A stretch of DNA of 64,000 bases from VXOI01 sp965197575 (lineage in GTDB: Bacteria > Chloroflexota > Dehalococcoidia > Lucifugimonadales > UBA3495): assembly GCA_965197575.1 (NCBI GenBank), contig OZ240214.1, positions 4,278,001-4,342,000 on the forward strand, written 5' to 3'. Below the pieces are notes generated by a model. The model was not told the origin of the DNA and ran no database searches. It saw nothing but the letters and a program-made list of their open reading frames with translations. Below, in pieces: positions 42,372 through 51,859 of this stretch (within the stretch, counting starts at the first letter, position 1; every line of letters begins with the position of its first letter). The translations under genes were made by a program, and so were the position numbers.

Positions 42372-45029
42372 ATGGTAACCATCGCCTTCGACCAGCATAA
42401 GCTCTCCAATGGACTCGACGTTATCCTGCACGAGGACCACACCATCCCCTTGGTGGCGGTGAACGTGTGGTATCACGTCGGTTCCAAGAACGAGGAAGTC
42501 GGACGCACCGGCTTCGCCCACCTCTTCGAGCACGTGATGTTCGAGGGCACCAAGCACCACAACCGCAGCCACTTCGAGCCGCTGCAAAAGGCCGGGGCCA
42601 ATCTCAACGGTTCGACGACCACCGACCGCACCAACTATTGGGAGGATGTGCCGTCCAACTATCTGGAGCTCGCCCTATGGTTGGAAGCCGACCGCATGGG
42701 CTTCCTGTTGGATGGACTGGACCAGCAAAAGTTCGACGTTCAGCGCGACGTGGTGAAGAACGAGCGGCGCCAGTCCTATGAAAACCGGCCCTACGGCATG
42801 GCATTCGGCCACATTCAGTCGGCCCTGTTCCCCCTGCCCCATCCCTACAACTGGATGACCATCGGCTCTCAGGAGGACCTGGACGCCGCCAGCCTGGACG
42901 ACGTTAAGGACTTTTTCCAACGCTACTACGCCCCTTCCAACGCCAGCCTGGCCATCGCTGGCGACTTCAATCCCGGCGAAGCGCTGGAGCTGGTGCAGCG
43001 GTACTTCGGCGACCTTCCTCCCGGCGAGACCGTGGCCCGCACCGGCCGACAGGACTCCGCATTGTCGGGCCGCGTCGAAATCGACATGCAGGACAAAGTT
43101 ACCCTGCCCCGCCTCTATATCTCTTGGCCCGCCCCGGCGGAAGGCCATCTGGACGACGCGCCCCTGGAGCTTTACCAGACCATCATGTCGGACGGGCTCA
43201 CCTCCCGGCTCCACCGCTCGCTGGTTTACGAAAAGCAGATCGCCCAACACGCCTTCCTCCGCTACATGCCCTCGGAGATCGCCGGGCAGTTGATGGTCCA
43301 GGTCACCGCCGCCGAAGGGCACGGGCTGGAAGAGATCGAGGGAGCCGTCGAAGCCGAGCTGGAGGGACTCCTGCGCAACCCGCCCACCGACGAGGAGATC
43401 GCCCGCGCCAAGAACCGCATCGAGTCCAGCCATTTCCGCCAGCTAGCCCGCATCGGAGGGTTCGGAGGACGGGCCGACCAACTCAACCACTTCAACGTGT
43501 TCGAGGCGGACGCTGGCCTCATCAACACCAGCCTCGACCGTTGCCTCAAAGTCGAGAAGGAAGACATCGTCCGGGTCGGCGAGACCTATCTGGGCGAAAA
43601 CCAGGTCCGCCTGCGGGTGCTGCCGGAAACGGCCTTGTCGCCCGCGGTCACCACCATCGACCGGAACATCATGCCGGGACCCCGCCGGGAGCCGGAGTTC
43701 ACGCCGCCGGTACCGGAACGCGCCCGGCTTGGCAACGGCATGGGCGTCACCGTGGTCGAGCAGCGCGGTATGCCCATCGTGGCCTTCGGCTTGGCCCTGA
43801 ACGCCGGGGCCTCCCGCGACCCGGAGGACCTTCCGGGTCTGGCCGGTTTCACTGCCCAGATGCTCGCCGAAGGCACCGAAAGCAAGTCCAGCCAGGAGCT
43901 CGCCTCCGCCTTTGAATTCATCGGCTCGCGGCTGTCGGTGGACGGCCGAAGGGAGTATTCGCTGGTGTCCGCCGAGACGTTGTCCAAGCACTGGGCCACC
44001 GGGCTGGAGCTGGTGGCCGAGGTCCTGCAAACACCGACCTTCCCCGGCCACGAGTTGGACCGGGTCCGGCGGGAGCACCTGACCGACCTGCGCCGCGGCA
44101 AGGACGAGCCGAACGTCGTCGCCGAGCAACTGATGTCGGGCTTGGTCTACCCGCGTTCCACCGGCTACGGCCACTCCATCGCCGGCACCGAGGCTTCGGT
44201 GCAGGCTCTCACCCGCGACGACCTGGTCGGCCAGTTCCGCCGCGACTACGGCCCGGCCAATGCCAACCTCATCGTGGTCGGCGACGTGGACATGGACGAG
44301 GTCATGCGAAGGGCGGAGGCCGTATTCGGCTCGTGGAACGGCGGCGAAAACCCGCCGGACGCCGCTCCGGCCGACATAACCGGCGACGGCCAGCCGACCA
44401 CCATCTACCTGGTCGACCGTCCCGGCGCTCCTCAATCGGTGATCCGGTCCTTGCAGACCATGATGCCCCGCCGTCACGCCGACTACTTCGGCATGACCCT
44501 CACCAACTACGCTTTCGGCGGCCAGTTCTCCGCCCGGCTGAACCAGAACCTGCGCCAGGACAAGGGGTACAGCTACGGCTACCAGTCCCACATCCAGTGG
44601 TACCGGCGCTCCTCCCTGCTGGTGGCCGGCGGCTCGGTGCAGACGGGCGCGACGAAAGAATCGGTCATCGAGACTCTCAAGGAATTCAACGAAGTCTGCG
44701 ACGGCCGGCCCATCACCCCGGAGGAACTGAGCGGCGCACAGGACGGCCTCCTGCGGGCGTATCCCGGCAGCTTCGAGCGACCCGGTTCGGTGCTGGGACA
44801 ATTGTTGCAACTGGTGCAGTTCGACCTGCCGGACAACTACTTCCGCGCCGTCCGCCCGGCCATAGAGGCGGTTACCCTGGAAGACGTTCACCGCATCTCG
44901 CGGGAGTGGCTCCGGCCCGGCCACCTCAAAATGCTGATCGTCGGCGACCGTGAAGTTGTCGAACCGGGCTTGCAAGAACTGGGCCTGCCCATCGTTCACT
45001 TGGGCGTCGACGGAGCGGAAGTCAGCTAA
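42372..45029 (+). CDS. M16 family zinc metallopeptidase, two-module
   Basis: 885 aa. The N-terminal module has the inverted zinc motif HxxEH at H50-L-F-E53-H54 ('GFAHLFEHVMFEGT'), with the distal Glu in 'VVKNERRQS'. A second, inactive module starts near residue 450 ('ARLGNGMGVTVVEQRGMPIV'). It ends with the usual 'GGQFSARLNQNLRQDKGYSY' block and a C-terminal substrate-binding part. Homologs (PqqL/pitrilysin/MPP-like) degrade peptides. No signal peptide is visible, so cytoplasmic action is likely. Convergent with rph, only 9 bp apart. Confidence 0.93.
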   Translation: MVTIAFDQHKLSNGLDVILHEDHTIPLVAVNVWYHVGSKNEEVGRTGFAHLFEHVMFEGTKHHNRSHFEPLQKAGANLNGSTTTDRTNYWEDVPSNYLELALWLEADRMGFLLDGLDQQKFDVQRDVVKNERRQSYENRPYGMAFGHIQSALFPLPHPYNWMTIGSQEDLDAASLDDVKDFFQRYYAPSNASLAIAGDFNPGEALELVQRYFGDLPPGETVARTGRQDSALSGRVEIDMQDKVTLPRLYISWPAPAEGHLDDAPLELYQTIMSDGLTSRLHRSLVYEKQIAQHAFLRYMPSEIAGQLMVQVTAAEGHGLEEIEGAVEAELEGLLRNPPTDEEIARAKNRIESSHFRQLARIGGFGGRADQLNHFNVFEADAGLINTSLDRCLKVEKEDIVRVGETYLGENQVRLRVLPETALSPAVTTIDRNIMPGPRREPEFTPPVPERARLGNGMGVTVVEQRGMPIVAFGLALNAGASRDPEDLPGLAGFTAQMLAEGTESKSSQELASAFEFIGSRLSVDGRREYSLVSAETLSKHWATGLELVAEVLQTPTFPGHELDRVRREHLTDLRRGKDEPNVVAEQLMSGLVYPRSTGYGHSIAGTEASVQALTRDDLVGQFRRDYGPANANLIVVGDVDMDEVMRRAEAVFGSWNGGENPPDAAPADITGDGQPTTIYLVDRPGAPQSVIRSLQTMMPRRHADYFGMTLTNYAFGGQFSARLNQNLRQDKGYSYGYQSHIQWYRRSSLLVAGGSVQTGATKESVIETLKEFNEVCDGRPITPEELSGAQDGLLRAYPGSFERPGSVLGQLLQLVQFDLPDNYFRAVRPAIEAVTLEDVHRISREWLRPGHLKMLIVGDREVVEPGLQELGLPIVHLGVDGAEVS

Positions 45030-45038
45030 GGTTAGAGT

Positions 45039-45770
45039 CTACAGACCCCGGATGGCTTCCCTCTGGACGCGGAAAATAGGCTCCATGCCGCGGGCGGCCA
45101 GCGCCAGCACCTCCGGGACCAGGTGGCGCGGGAACGGGCGGGCTTCGGTCGCGCCCTGCATCTCCACCAGCCCGCCCTGGGCCGTCAGCACCACATTGAA
45201 ATCGACGTCGGCGTTGAAGTCCTCGGCGTAGCAAAGGTCCAGCAGCAGGCTGTTGTCGATGATCCCGACGCTGACCGCGGCCACCGGGCACACCAAGGGC
45301 ACTCTCCCAAGCACTCTTTGGCGCACCAGCATCCGTAGGGCTTGGTGCAGCGCGACGTAGGACCCGGTAATCGCGGCGGTGCGGGTGCCGCCGTCGGCCT
45401 CGATAACGTCGCAATCGATCTGAACGGTGCGCTCCCCCAGGGCTTCCAGGTTGGTGACGGCCCGCAGCGAGCGCCCGATGAGCCGCTGGATTTCTTGGGA
45501 ACGCCCGCTGGGACGCCCGCTGTCCCGCTCCCTGGCGGTGCGGGTGTTGGTGGCGCGGGGCAGCATGGAGTACTCGGCGGTGACCCAACCCTTGCCCTGG
45601 CCCCGCAGGAAAGCTGGCACCCGCTCTTCCAGCGAGGCCGAGCATAGCACCTTGGTGTGGCCCATCTCGATCAGGGCTGAGCCCTCGGCGGACCGCTGGT
45701 AGCCGGTCGTGATTGTAGTGGGCCGCGGCTCGTCCCAGCCTCGCCCGTCGGTACGTTTGCTGGCAGTCAC
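45039..45770 (-). CDS. rph: Ribonuclease PH
   Basis: 243 aa, usual length. 'RTDGRGWDEPRPTTITTGYQ', 'GSALIEMGHTKVLCSASLEE', 'GWVTAEYSMLPRATNTRTAR', 'RSQEIQRLIGRSLRAV', 'VQIDCDVIEADGGTRTAAIT' and 'CYAEDFNADVDFNVV' are the standard RNase PH blocks. It phosphorolytically trims tRNA 3' ends. It starts at GTG 45770, which shares four bases (GTGA) with the comEC stop, so translation is coupled to comEC. All phosphate- and metal-binding blocks are present. Confidence 0.97.
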   Translation of the reverse strand: MTASKRTDGRGWDEPRPTTITTGYQRSAEGSALIEMGHTKVLCSASLEERVPAFLRGQGKGWVTAEYSMLPRATNTRTARERDSGRPSGRSQEIQRLIGRSLRAVTNLEALGERTVQIDCDVIEADGGTRTAAITGSYVALHQALRMLVRQRVLGRVPLVCPVAAVSVGIIDNSLLLDLCYAEDFNADVDFNVVLTAQGGLVEMQGATEARPFPRHLVPEVLALAARGMEPIFRVQREAIRGL

Positions 45771-48310
45771 TCTGCACTCCCTGTGCTGATGGTACGCAGG
45801 CCGCGGTCATTCGCGGATATGGCCTCACCGGCGGCCCGGCCCACTGTAACATAACTCGATGAGTCCATGCGCTCGGCTTGGGGTTGGGCGGTTTCGGCCC
45901 AGAGGCGGCCGCCGTCGGTGATCAGTTCCACCGTGCCCGCTTGATCGGTGCGGTACACGGCGGCAGCGCCTAGCCTCTCTTGGAGGCGCTGAATCACGGT
46001 GGGATGGGGATGCCCGAATTGGTTGTCGCGTCCCACCGAAATCACCGCAATGGCCGGGTCCACCTGCTCCAGGAAGCGGGGCGTCGAGGAAGTCTTGCTG
46101 CCGTGGTGCGGCACCTTCAGCACCGTGCTGGCCAGCCGCCAGCCCCGGGCGGACAGGCGTTCCTCCGCTTCGGCCTCGATGTCGGCGGCCAAGAGGAAGC
46201 TGACCGACCCGTGGACCAGGCGCACCACCACTCCATCGTTGTTGGGGTCCACCGCCCCGGACTGGTCTGGAGATGGGTTGAGCACCTCCATCGCCACGCC
46301 CGGCTCCAACTCGATTCGGTAGCCGTCGGATACTGGCGCCGCCTCGATTCCCCCCCTTGAAAGCGCGCTGTCCCATTGGGCGTGCATCGCCGCGCCTGGC
46401 GAGTCCCGGCCCACCAGCACCGCCCCGATGTTGAACCGCTCCACAATTTCCAAGAGTCCCCGGCTGTGGTCGGCGTCTAGATGAGTCAGGACCACGAGGT
46501 CGAGGCTGCGGTCGCCCGGTGGCAGCGCCTCCGAAAGGGCGCGCGCCGCGCTCTCTTGGTCCGGCCCGCCGTCGATCAGGACCTGTCGGCCCGTCGGCGT
46601 TACGATCAGGATGCTGTCTCCCTGCCCGACGTCCAAGAAAAATACGTGCAGAAAACCGTCGGGCTCGTAGCCGGTCCGCAACCACAACAGCCCGGCTGCC
46701 GCCGCTGTGGCAGTCACGGCCAAGAGGAGCGCCGGCAGTTTGGGCGGGAGGTCCGGTGAGGACAATTTCGGTAGAGAAAGACGTGGCCGCCAGGACTTTA
46801 CGTGCTCCCAAAGTTGTTGCAGCCGGTGCGGCTGTCCGGCCACCAGCAGCAAGCCGAGCCCTCCGTACCAGGCCGCCAAGAGGGCTTTTCCGGTGCCGCC
46901 CACCGGCCAGACCCATGACGGAAACGCCGATATAATTTCGATAAGGTACGTGACCGGAAGCGCCGCAATCCAGCCGACGAACATACCCAGAGGCGGGCTA
47001 ACCACCGCGGCCAGCGCCGCCGCCAGCGTCCCGCCGATGATCAGCGGCATTGCTGGCACCGCCGCTAAGGAAACCGGGATGCTCAGCAGGGCGACTTGTT
47101 GGAAATGCGCCGCCGCTAGCGGCCAAGTGGCCAGCGTCGCCGCCGCCGAGATTGCAGTCAGCGACGCCACCGGCTGCAACACTCGCATCCGCCAGCCGGC
47201 GTTCGCCTCGCCCATCGCCGCTAGCCGGTCGCCAACCAGGGTGTGCGCCAAGGCGATGCCGCCCACTGCGGCAAAGCTAAGCTGGAAACTGACGTGCCGC
47301 AACAGCCCCGGCGAGAATGAGGTCATCAAAGCCGCCGACAAAGCCAACGCCGGGAGAACGCTGCCGGGCCTCCCCAAACCCAGGGCCGCCAGGTACACCG
47401 TGCCCATTGCCGCCGCCCGCAACACCGGCGGCGAGCCCCCGGAAATCAGCGCGTAGAGCCAGATCGCGGCCAGCGGGACCAGCAGGTAGTAGTTCCGTTG
47501 CCGCCCCAAGGCCCAGGCCGCCGCCCCCAAAACGGCAAACATGAGGATGCCAACGTGCAGTCCGGAGATCGCCAACAGGTGGGCAGCTCCGGTGCCTCGA
47601 AATTTGTCGGTCAGCTCCGCAGGCAGGCTTCCCCGTTGGCCCAGCAGCAGCGCCTGCCCCAGCGCGCTCTCCGGGTAGGGGAACGCCTTTTCAATGCCCT
47701 CGGACAGGCCGCGCCTCAGCGAGTAGATTACGCTCCGCCAGCCTCCGCCGTCTTGCGCCAGCAATTCCACCTCCCTTCCCCACAACACTCCGGATATCCC
47801 CTGTGACGCCAAGTAGCCCGTATAATCGAAGCCGTCGAACGGTTCCGGTTCGCGCAGCACGCCCGCCACCATCAGCCGGTCGCCGTGCTTGAAGAACGGC
47901 GGGCCCCGTTCGTAGGCCAAATCCGCCGACGGCTCGGCGTAAGCTAACAGGCGCCCCTTCGCTGGCTCCATGCCGCCGCCGCGGTCGATGCCGGTGACCG
48001 ACAGCTCGAAGCGGGTGCGGCGGCCGGTGGCCTCGGGATCGTCCGCGATACGCCCCTCGACCACCACTTGCTGCTCCGCTTGGGTTGCCAAGGGTTGGGC
48101 GCTGGGTTCCGATGCTTCGGCCCGCCAAACCCCCAGGACCAACACCGGCAGCAACAAGGCTGGCAACCACGGCGCCCCCAGAGCGCGGGCCGCCGCTCCG
48201 GCCAGAACGGCCGCGCCCAGCAGCAGGTAGAGGGCCGCCGGGGCAAAGTTGGTCTCCAAGCCCAACAGGACTCCGCCCAACCAGCACACAGCAACGAGAG
48301 CCAGCCTCAA
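45767..48310 (-). CDS. comEC: DNA internalisation/competence protein ComEC/Rec2
   Basis: 847 aa. N-terminal hydrophobic segments and an OB-like domain are followed by the multi-spanning Competence domain ('LGQRGSLPAELTDKFRGTGA', 'AHLLAISGLHVGILMFAVLG', 'SFQLSFAAVGGIALAHTL') and a C-terminal metallo-beta-lactamase domain with 'FLDVGQGDSILI', 'LTHLDADHSRGLLEI' and 'LKVPHHGSKTSST'. It forms the inner-membrane channel that brings single-stranded DNA into the cell, and the MBL domain may degrade the other strand. It follows comEA after 1 bp and overlaps rph by 4 bp, giving a comEA-comEC-rph operon. Confidence 0.95.
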   Translation of the reverse strand: MRLALVAVCWLGGVLLGLETNFAPAALYLLLGAAVLAGAAARALGAPWLPALLLPVLVLGVWRAEASEPSAQPLATQAEQQVVVEGRIADDPEATGRRTRFELSVTGIDRGGGMEPAKGRLLAYAEPSADLAYERGPPFFKHGDRLMVAGVLREPEPFDGFDYTGYLASQGISGVLWGREVELLAQDGGGWRSVIYSLRRGLSEGIEKAFPYPESALGQALLLGQRGSLPAELTDKFRGTGAAHLLAISGLHVGILMFAVLGAAAWALGRQRNYYLLVPLAAIWLYALISGGSPPVLRAAAMGTVYLAALGLGRPGSVLPALALSAALMTSFSPGLLRHVSFQLSFAAVGGIALAHTLVGDRLAAMGEANAGWRMRVLQPVASLTAISAAATLATWPLAAAHFQQVALLSIPVSLAAVPAMPLIIGGTLAAALAAVVSPPLGMFVGWIAALPVTYLIEIISAFPSWVWPVGGTGKALLAAWYGGLGLLLVAGQPHRLQQLWEHVKSWRPRLSLPKLSSPDLPPKLPALLLAVTATAAAAGLLWLRTGYEPDGFLHVFFLDVGQGDSILIVTPTGRQVLIDGGPDQESAARALSEALPPGDRSLDLVVLTHLDADHSRGLLEIVERFNIGAVLVGRDSPGAAMHAQWDSALSRGGIEAAPVSDGYRIELEPGVAMEVLNPSPDQSGAVDPNNDGVVVRLVHGSVSFLLAADIEAEAEERLSARGWRLASTVLKVPHHGSKTSSTPRFLEQVDPAIAVISVGRDNQFGHPHPTVIQRLQERLGAAAVYRTDQAGTVELITDGGRLWAETAQPQAERMDSSSYVTVGRAAGEAISANDRGLRTISTGSAE

Positions 48311-48311
48311 G

Positions 48312-48947
48312 CTACGGCGCCCCCGACACCGTTACCAGATCCCTGATCTTTTCCAAGGTCTTGGTGCCGATCCCGGGCACCTCGGTAATGTCGTCCACCG
48401 TTGCGAATGGGCCGTCGCGCTGGCGGTACTCCACGATAGCCGCGGCCAGCGCGGGGCCGATTCCCGGCAGCGACTCCAGTTGTTCGGGCGAGGCGCGGTT
48501 CAGATTGATGGGGCCGTCCGGCGTGACTCGCGGGGCCGTCGAGGATTTGCCGGTCAGCGGGCTGGTCGCGGCCGCTTCGCCGAGGGCCGGGATGTGGTAA
48601 TGTTCCTCGTCTCTGACGCGCTGGGCCAGGTTGATCGCGGTCAGGTTGGCGTTGGCCGTCGGGCCACCCGCCGCCGCTATGGCATCCATTACCCGGTCGT
48701 TGGAACCCATCGAATAGACGTTGGGGAAGGCGACTGCGCCGCTCACGTGGACCCGTATTTCGACGGTGGGCGTCGGCGGCTGAACGACGGCTTCGGTGGT
48801 GGAGGGGGGCGTGATGGTTATGGGGGCCACGTCGTTGCCGCGCAAGATCAAGACCACGGCGGCGATGACCAGAGCGAGGGAGGGCAAGCCCAGCGCCACC
48901 GCCACCACTTTCCAACTTATCCGGCCACCCATCGTCAGGCTCCCCAT
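48312..48947 (-). CDS. comEA: ComEA-type DNA receptor (SLBB and helix-hairpin-helix)
   Basis: 211 aa from ATG 48947; the longer frame to 49139 runs into the divergent promoter and is rejected. One N-terminal membrane segment ('WKVVAVALGLPSLALVIAAV'), a SLBB-like part ('VHVSGAVAFPNVYSMGSNDR', 'VMDAIAAAGG') and a C-terminal HhH pair ('INLNRASPEQLESLPGIGPA' and 'ITEVPGIGTKTLEKIRD') follow the ComEA plan. It binds incoming double-stranded DNA outside the membrane and passes it to ComEC. Confidence 0.93.
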   Translation of the reverse strand: MGSLTMGGRISWKVVAVALGLPSLALVIAAVVLILRGNDVAPITITPPSTTEAVVQPPTPTVEIRVHVSGAVAFPNVYSMGSNDRVMDAIAAAGGPTANANLTAINLAQRVRDEEHYHIPALGEAAATSPLTGKSSTAPRVTPDGPINLNRASPEQLESLPGIGPALAAAIVEYRQRDGPFATVDDITEVPGIGTKTLEKIRDLVTVSGAP

Positions 48948-49040
48948 TACCTGAATTGCCGGTAATGGTAACGGGGCACAGCCGAATTTGATACCAGCTT
49001 CTGTCAGTAATTTTAGAACTTGTATAAAAAACTGCAAAGG

Positions 49041-49069
49041 TTGTCTAGGTGCGGCGGCCCATTTATAAT
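49041..49069 (+). promoter_or_regulatory. Sigma-70-type promoter of ilvE-like gene
   Basis: TTGTCT (49041-49046) and a perfect TATAAT (49064-49069) separated by 17 bp. The start codon is 32 bp downstream. It lies in the divergent gap between comEA and the aminotransferase gene. Confidence 0.75.
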
Positions 49070-49100
49070 TTACGCCTACACTTACCCGAGGGGATGTACA

Positions 49101-50069
49101 TTGAGCACGCAGAAAACTTCCGCCGACGGCAGTCAGCAACAGCTATTCGCTTTCTTTCGGGGTGAATACGTGCCGCTGGAGGATGCCAGGGTGAGTGTTA
49201 TGACGCACGCCCTCCACTACGGGACGGGCGTGTTCGAGGGCATCCGCGGCAACTGGAACGCCGACCAGGGCAAGATGTTCATCTTCCGGCTCCGCGAACA
49301 CTACGAGCGGCTGTTGCGCGGCTGCAAAATCTTGCTGCTGGACATCCCCTACACCGCCGACGAGCTCTGCAAGATCACGGTGGACTTGGTCGAGCGCAAC
49401 GCCCATCAGTCGGACGTTTACATCCGGCCCCTGGCTTTCAAGAGCGCGGAAGTCGTCGCCAATCTCAAGCTGCAGGAGCTTGCCAGCGACTTCACCCTGA
49501 TCTCCGTTCCCTTCGGCAACTACTTGGGCACCGATGTCCTACGCTGTTGCACTTCGTCCTGGCGTCGGGTGGACGATCCGATGATTCCCACGCAAATCAA
49601 GAGCTCAGGCATTTACGTCAACAGCATTCTGGCCAAGACCGAGGCGACCCTGGCCGGGTTCGACGAAGCGATCATGCTGAACCAAGACGGTCACGTCGCC
49701 GAGGGTTCCGGCGAAAACATATTCATGGTGATCGGCAACCGGCTAATCACGCCGCACCTGATGGACAACGCCCTGCCCGGCATTACCCGTGAGACGGTGG
49801 GCCAACTGGCGCAGGCCGAATTGGGCATGGAACTGGTGGAGCGGCGCATCGACCGCAGCGAGCTATACTTGGCCGACGAGGTGTTTCTCAGCGGCACGGC
49901 GGCCCATTTAACGCCGGTCGTCTCGCTGGACAGCCGCCCCATCGCCGACGGGGAGCCGGGACCGGTCTCGACCGCGCTCCAGAAGATGTACTTCGACGTG
50001 GTTTTCGGCCGTGACCCCAAATACCTCCACTGGTGCACCGCGGTGGTGCCTCGCTTGGTGGCCGCATAG
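49101..50069 (+). CDS. ilvE: Branched-chain amino acid aminotransferase
   Basis: 322 aa from TTG 49101 after GAGGGGA. The longer frame to 49020 overlaps the promoter and is not used. Fold-type IV PLP enzyme: 'MTHALHYGTGVFEGIRGNW', 'DVYIRPLAFKSAEVV', 'IPTQIKSSGIYVNSILAKTE' (PLP lysine in QIK), 'EGSGENIFMV', 'LPGITRETVGQLA' and 'VFLSGTAAHLTPV'. It transfers the amino group between glutamate and valine, leucine or isoleucine keto acids. The plsY gene overlaps its 3' end. Confidence 0.92.
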   Translation: MSTQKTSADGSQQQLFAFFRGEYVPLEDARVSVMTHALHYGTGVFEGIRGNWNADQGKMFIFRLREHYERLLRGCKILLLDIPYTADELCKITVDLVERNAHQSDVYIRPLAFKSAEVVANLKLQELASDFTLISVPFGNYLGTDVLRCCTSSWRRVDDPMIPTQIKSSGIYVNSILAKTEATLAGFDEAIMLNQDGHVAEGSGENIFMVIGNRLITPHLMDNALPGITRETVGQLAQAELGMELVERRIDRSELYLADEVFLSGTAAHLTPVVSLDSRPIADGEPGPVSTALQKMYFDVVFGRDPKYLHWCTAVVPRLVAA

Positions 50070-50674
50070 ACGGCGCAGTTCTGCCTTGGGTGGCCGCCGG
50101 ACTCCTGGCCTATGCGATAGGCAGCATTCCGACGGCCTTTCTCGTAACCCGGTACTTCCTAGGGCGGGACATTCGTGGCCTCGGCGACCGCAACGGCGGC
50201 GCCGCGAACGTATTTCGCAACGTCGGCGCCAAAGCCGGGCTGATGGTCGGCGCCATCGACATCATCAAGGGCGGCGTCGCTGTCTTGGCGGTCAAAGCCC
50301 TGTTCGGTCACACCGGCATGGAAATCATGGGCGGGTTTCTGGCCGTGGTGGGTCACTGCCTGCCCGTCTACCTCCGCCTGCGAGGCGGTCGCGGCGCAGC
50401 CACCGCCGTCGGCGTGTTGATCGCCATGTTGCCCCTGATCACGTTGCCCATAGGCGCGTTGTCGCTGGTGGCCCTCTATTACACCCGGAAGTCCATCGTC
50501 GCGCTGGCCATGTTTCTGATCGCCGTGCCGCTTCTCGCTTGGCCTGCGGGATACCCTTTGGAAGTCGCGCTGTATGCGCTGGCCGTCCCGATAATGGTGG
50601 GAGTGAGCCACTTTCTCTTAACCCGGGTCGTCCGACCACGCTTGGAGGCTAGGACTTCGGCCGCCGGAGAATGA
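50033..50674 (+). CDS. plsY: Glycerol-3-phosphate acyltransferase PlsY
   Basis: 213 aa if started at GTG 50033, which overlaps the aminotransferase by 37 bp; a start near 50082 (TTG) would give a more usual N-terminus. It is a membrane protein with the three PlsY motifs: 'IGSIPTAFLVTR', 'DRNGGAANVFRNVGAKAG' (phosphate-binding loop), and 'VVGHCLPVYLRLRGGRGAAT'. It uses acyl-phosphate to acylate glycerol-3-phosphate, starting phospholipid synthesis. Slightly unusual 'GGAANVFRN' where most have 'GATNVLR'. Confidence 0.9.
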   Translation: MHRGGASLGGRIDGAVLPWVAAGLLAYAIGSIPTAFLVTRYFLGRDIRGLGDRNGGAANVFRNVGAKAGLMVGAIDIIKGGVAVLAVKALFGHTGMEIMGGFLAVVGHCLPVYLRLRGGRGAATAVGVLIAMLPLITLPIGALSLVALYYTRKSIVALAMFLIAVPLLAWPAGYPLEVALYALAVPIMVGVSHFLLTRVVRPRLEARTSAAGE

Positions 50675-50698
50675 TTCAGGCAACCGGAGCGTGTAGCC

Positions 50699-51823
50699 AT
50701 GTCCAACATCGAAATAATTGGGATGATCGGGGTCAACCGTGAGCGTGACTCCTCCCGCGGCGTCACCGTCAGCCTCTTTGGCGGGGGCATCAATCCTGCC
50801 GACGAAATCCCGGCGGGCATCGACCCGGAGTACATCGCCGAGTTCTCCCAGGCACACGAAGACAGCGGGTTCGACAAGGTGCTGTTGGGCTACTCCTCGG
50901 CCACTCCCGACGGGTTCGCTGTCGCCGGGTATGCCGCCTACCGCACCAACACCCTGGGCTACCTCATCGCGCACCGCGCCGGGTTTATGGCCCCAACCCT
51001 GGCCGCTCGGCACCTCGCCACCCTCGACCAACTGACCGGCGGACGCATCGCCATCCACGTAATTTCCGGCGGCAGCGACGAAGAGCAGCGCCGGGACGGG
51101 GACTGGCTGGACCACGATTCGCGCTACCGCCGCACCGACGAATGGATGGAAGTGGTGCGCAAGACCTGGACGGAATTGGCCCCCTTCGACTACGAAGGGG
51201 AGTTCTTCCAGTTGCAACAGGCCCACAGCCAGGTCCGCACCCGGCAGAAGCCCCACGTCCCGCTCTACTTCGGCGGCGCGTCGGAGGCGGCCAAGGAGGT
51301 CGGGGCGCGCCGGGCCGATGTTTACGCCCTGTGGGGAGAACCGCTGGCCGCAATCAAGGAGCAGATCGCCGACATCTCGGGCCGGGCCGCCCGCTACGGA
51401 CGCTCGGTCCGGTTCAGCGTGTCCGTCCGGCCGATTCTCGGCGACACGACGAGCGACGCTTGGGAGCGCGCCCACCGGGTGCTGGACCGGGTGAAGGGCT
51501 CGGTGGGGGAGATGGTGGGCCCCAACCGCCCGGCTCGCTTGCAGTCGGTGGGGTCGCGCCGCCTCTTGGACTTCGCCGCGCAAGGAGAGGTCCACGACCG
51601 TCGCCTCTGGATGCCCATAGCCGCGGCCACCGGCGCCGCCGGCAGCACCACCGCCCTGGTCGGCACCGCCGAAGAGGTGGCCGAGTCCCTGCTCGACTAC
51701 TACGACGCGGGCTGCTCCACCGTCCTGATCCGCGGCTTCGACCCCCTCCAAGACACCATCGACTACGGCAAAGAGCTAATCCCCATCCTCCGCGAGGAGG
51801 CAGGCCGGAGGGCCAGAGGCTAG
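50699..51823 (+). CDS. LLM-class flavin-dependent monooxygenase (SsuD-like)
   Basis: 374 aa. Bacterial-luciferase fold: 'YIAEFSQAHEDSGFDKVLLG', 'AHRAGFMAPTLAARHLATLD', 'LTGGRIAIHVISGGSDEEQR', 'DHDSRYRRTDEWMEVVRKTW', 'PLYFGGASEAAKEVGARRAD' and 'ALWGEPLAAIKEQI'. These match alkanesulfonate-monooxygenase-like enzymes that use FMNH2 and O2 to desulfonate or oxidise small organics. Such genes are expanded in SAR202 genomes. No reductase partner is nearby. Substrate unknown; ATG 50699. Confidence 0.9.
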   Translation: MSNIEIIGMIGVNRERDSSRGVTVSLFGGGINPADEIPAGIDPEYIAEFSQAHEDSGFDKVLLGYSSATPDGFAVAGYAAYRTNTLGYLIAHRAGFMAPTLAARHLATLDQLTGGRIAIHVISGGSDEEQRRDGDWLDHDSRYRRTDEWMEVVRKTWTELAPFDYEGEFFQLQQAHSQVRTRQKPHVPLYFGGASEAAKEVGARRADVYALWGEPLAAIKEQIADISGRAARYGRSVRFSVSVRPILGDTTSDAWERAHRVLDRVKGSVGEMVGPNRPARLQSVGSRRLLDFAAQGEVHDRRLWMPIAAATGAAGSTTALVGTAEEVAESLLDYYDAGCSTVLIRGFDPLQDTIDYGKELIPILREEAGRRARG

Positions 51824-51859
51824 CGCGGGGTCAGGTGGCCGCGGACTGGTTGGGGACGA

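Noticed and set aside
43443..44999. Minus-strand open frame of 518 aa inside the M16 peptidase gene
   Set aside because: Shadow frame; the plus strand has a full M16 protein with zinc motif.
48948..49139. Longer start for comEA and for the aminotransferase (49020)
   Set aside because: Both extensions run over the divergent promoter; internal starts with proper signal sequence or ribosome site fit better.
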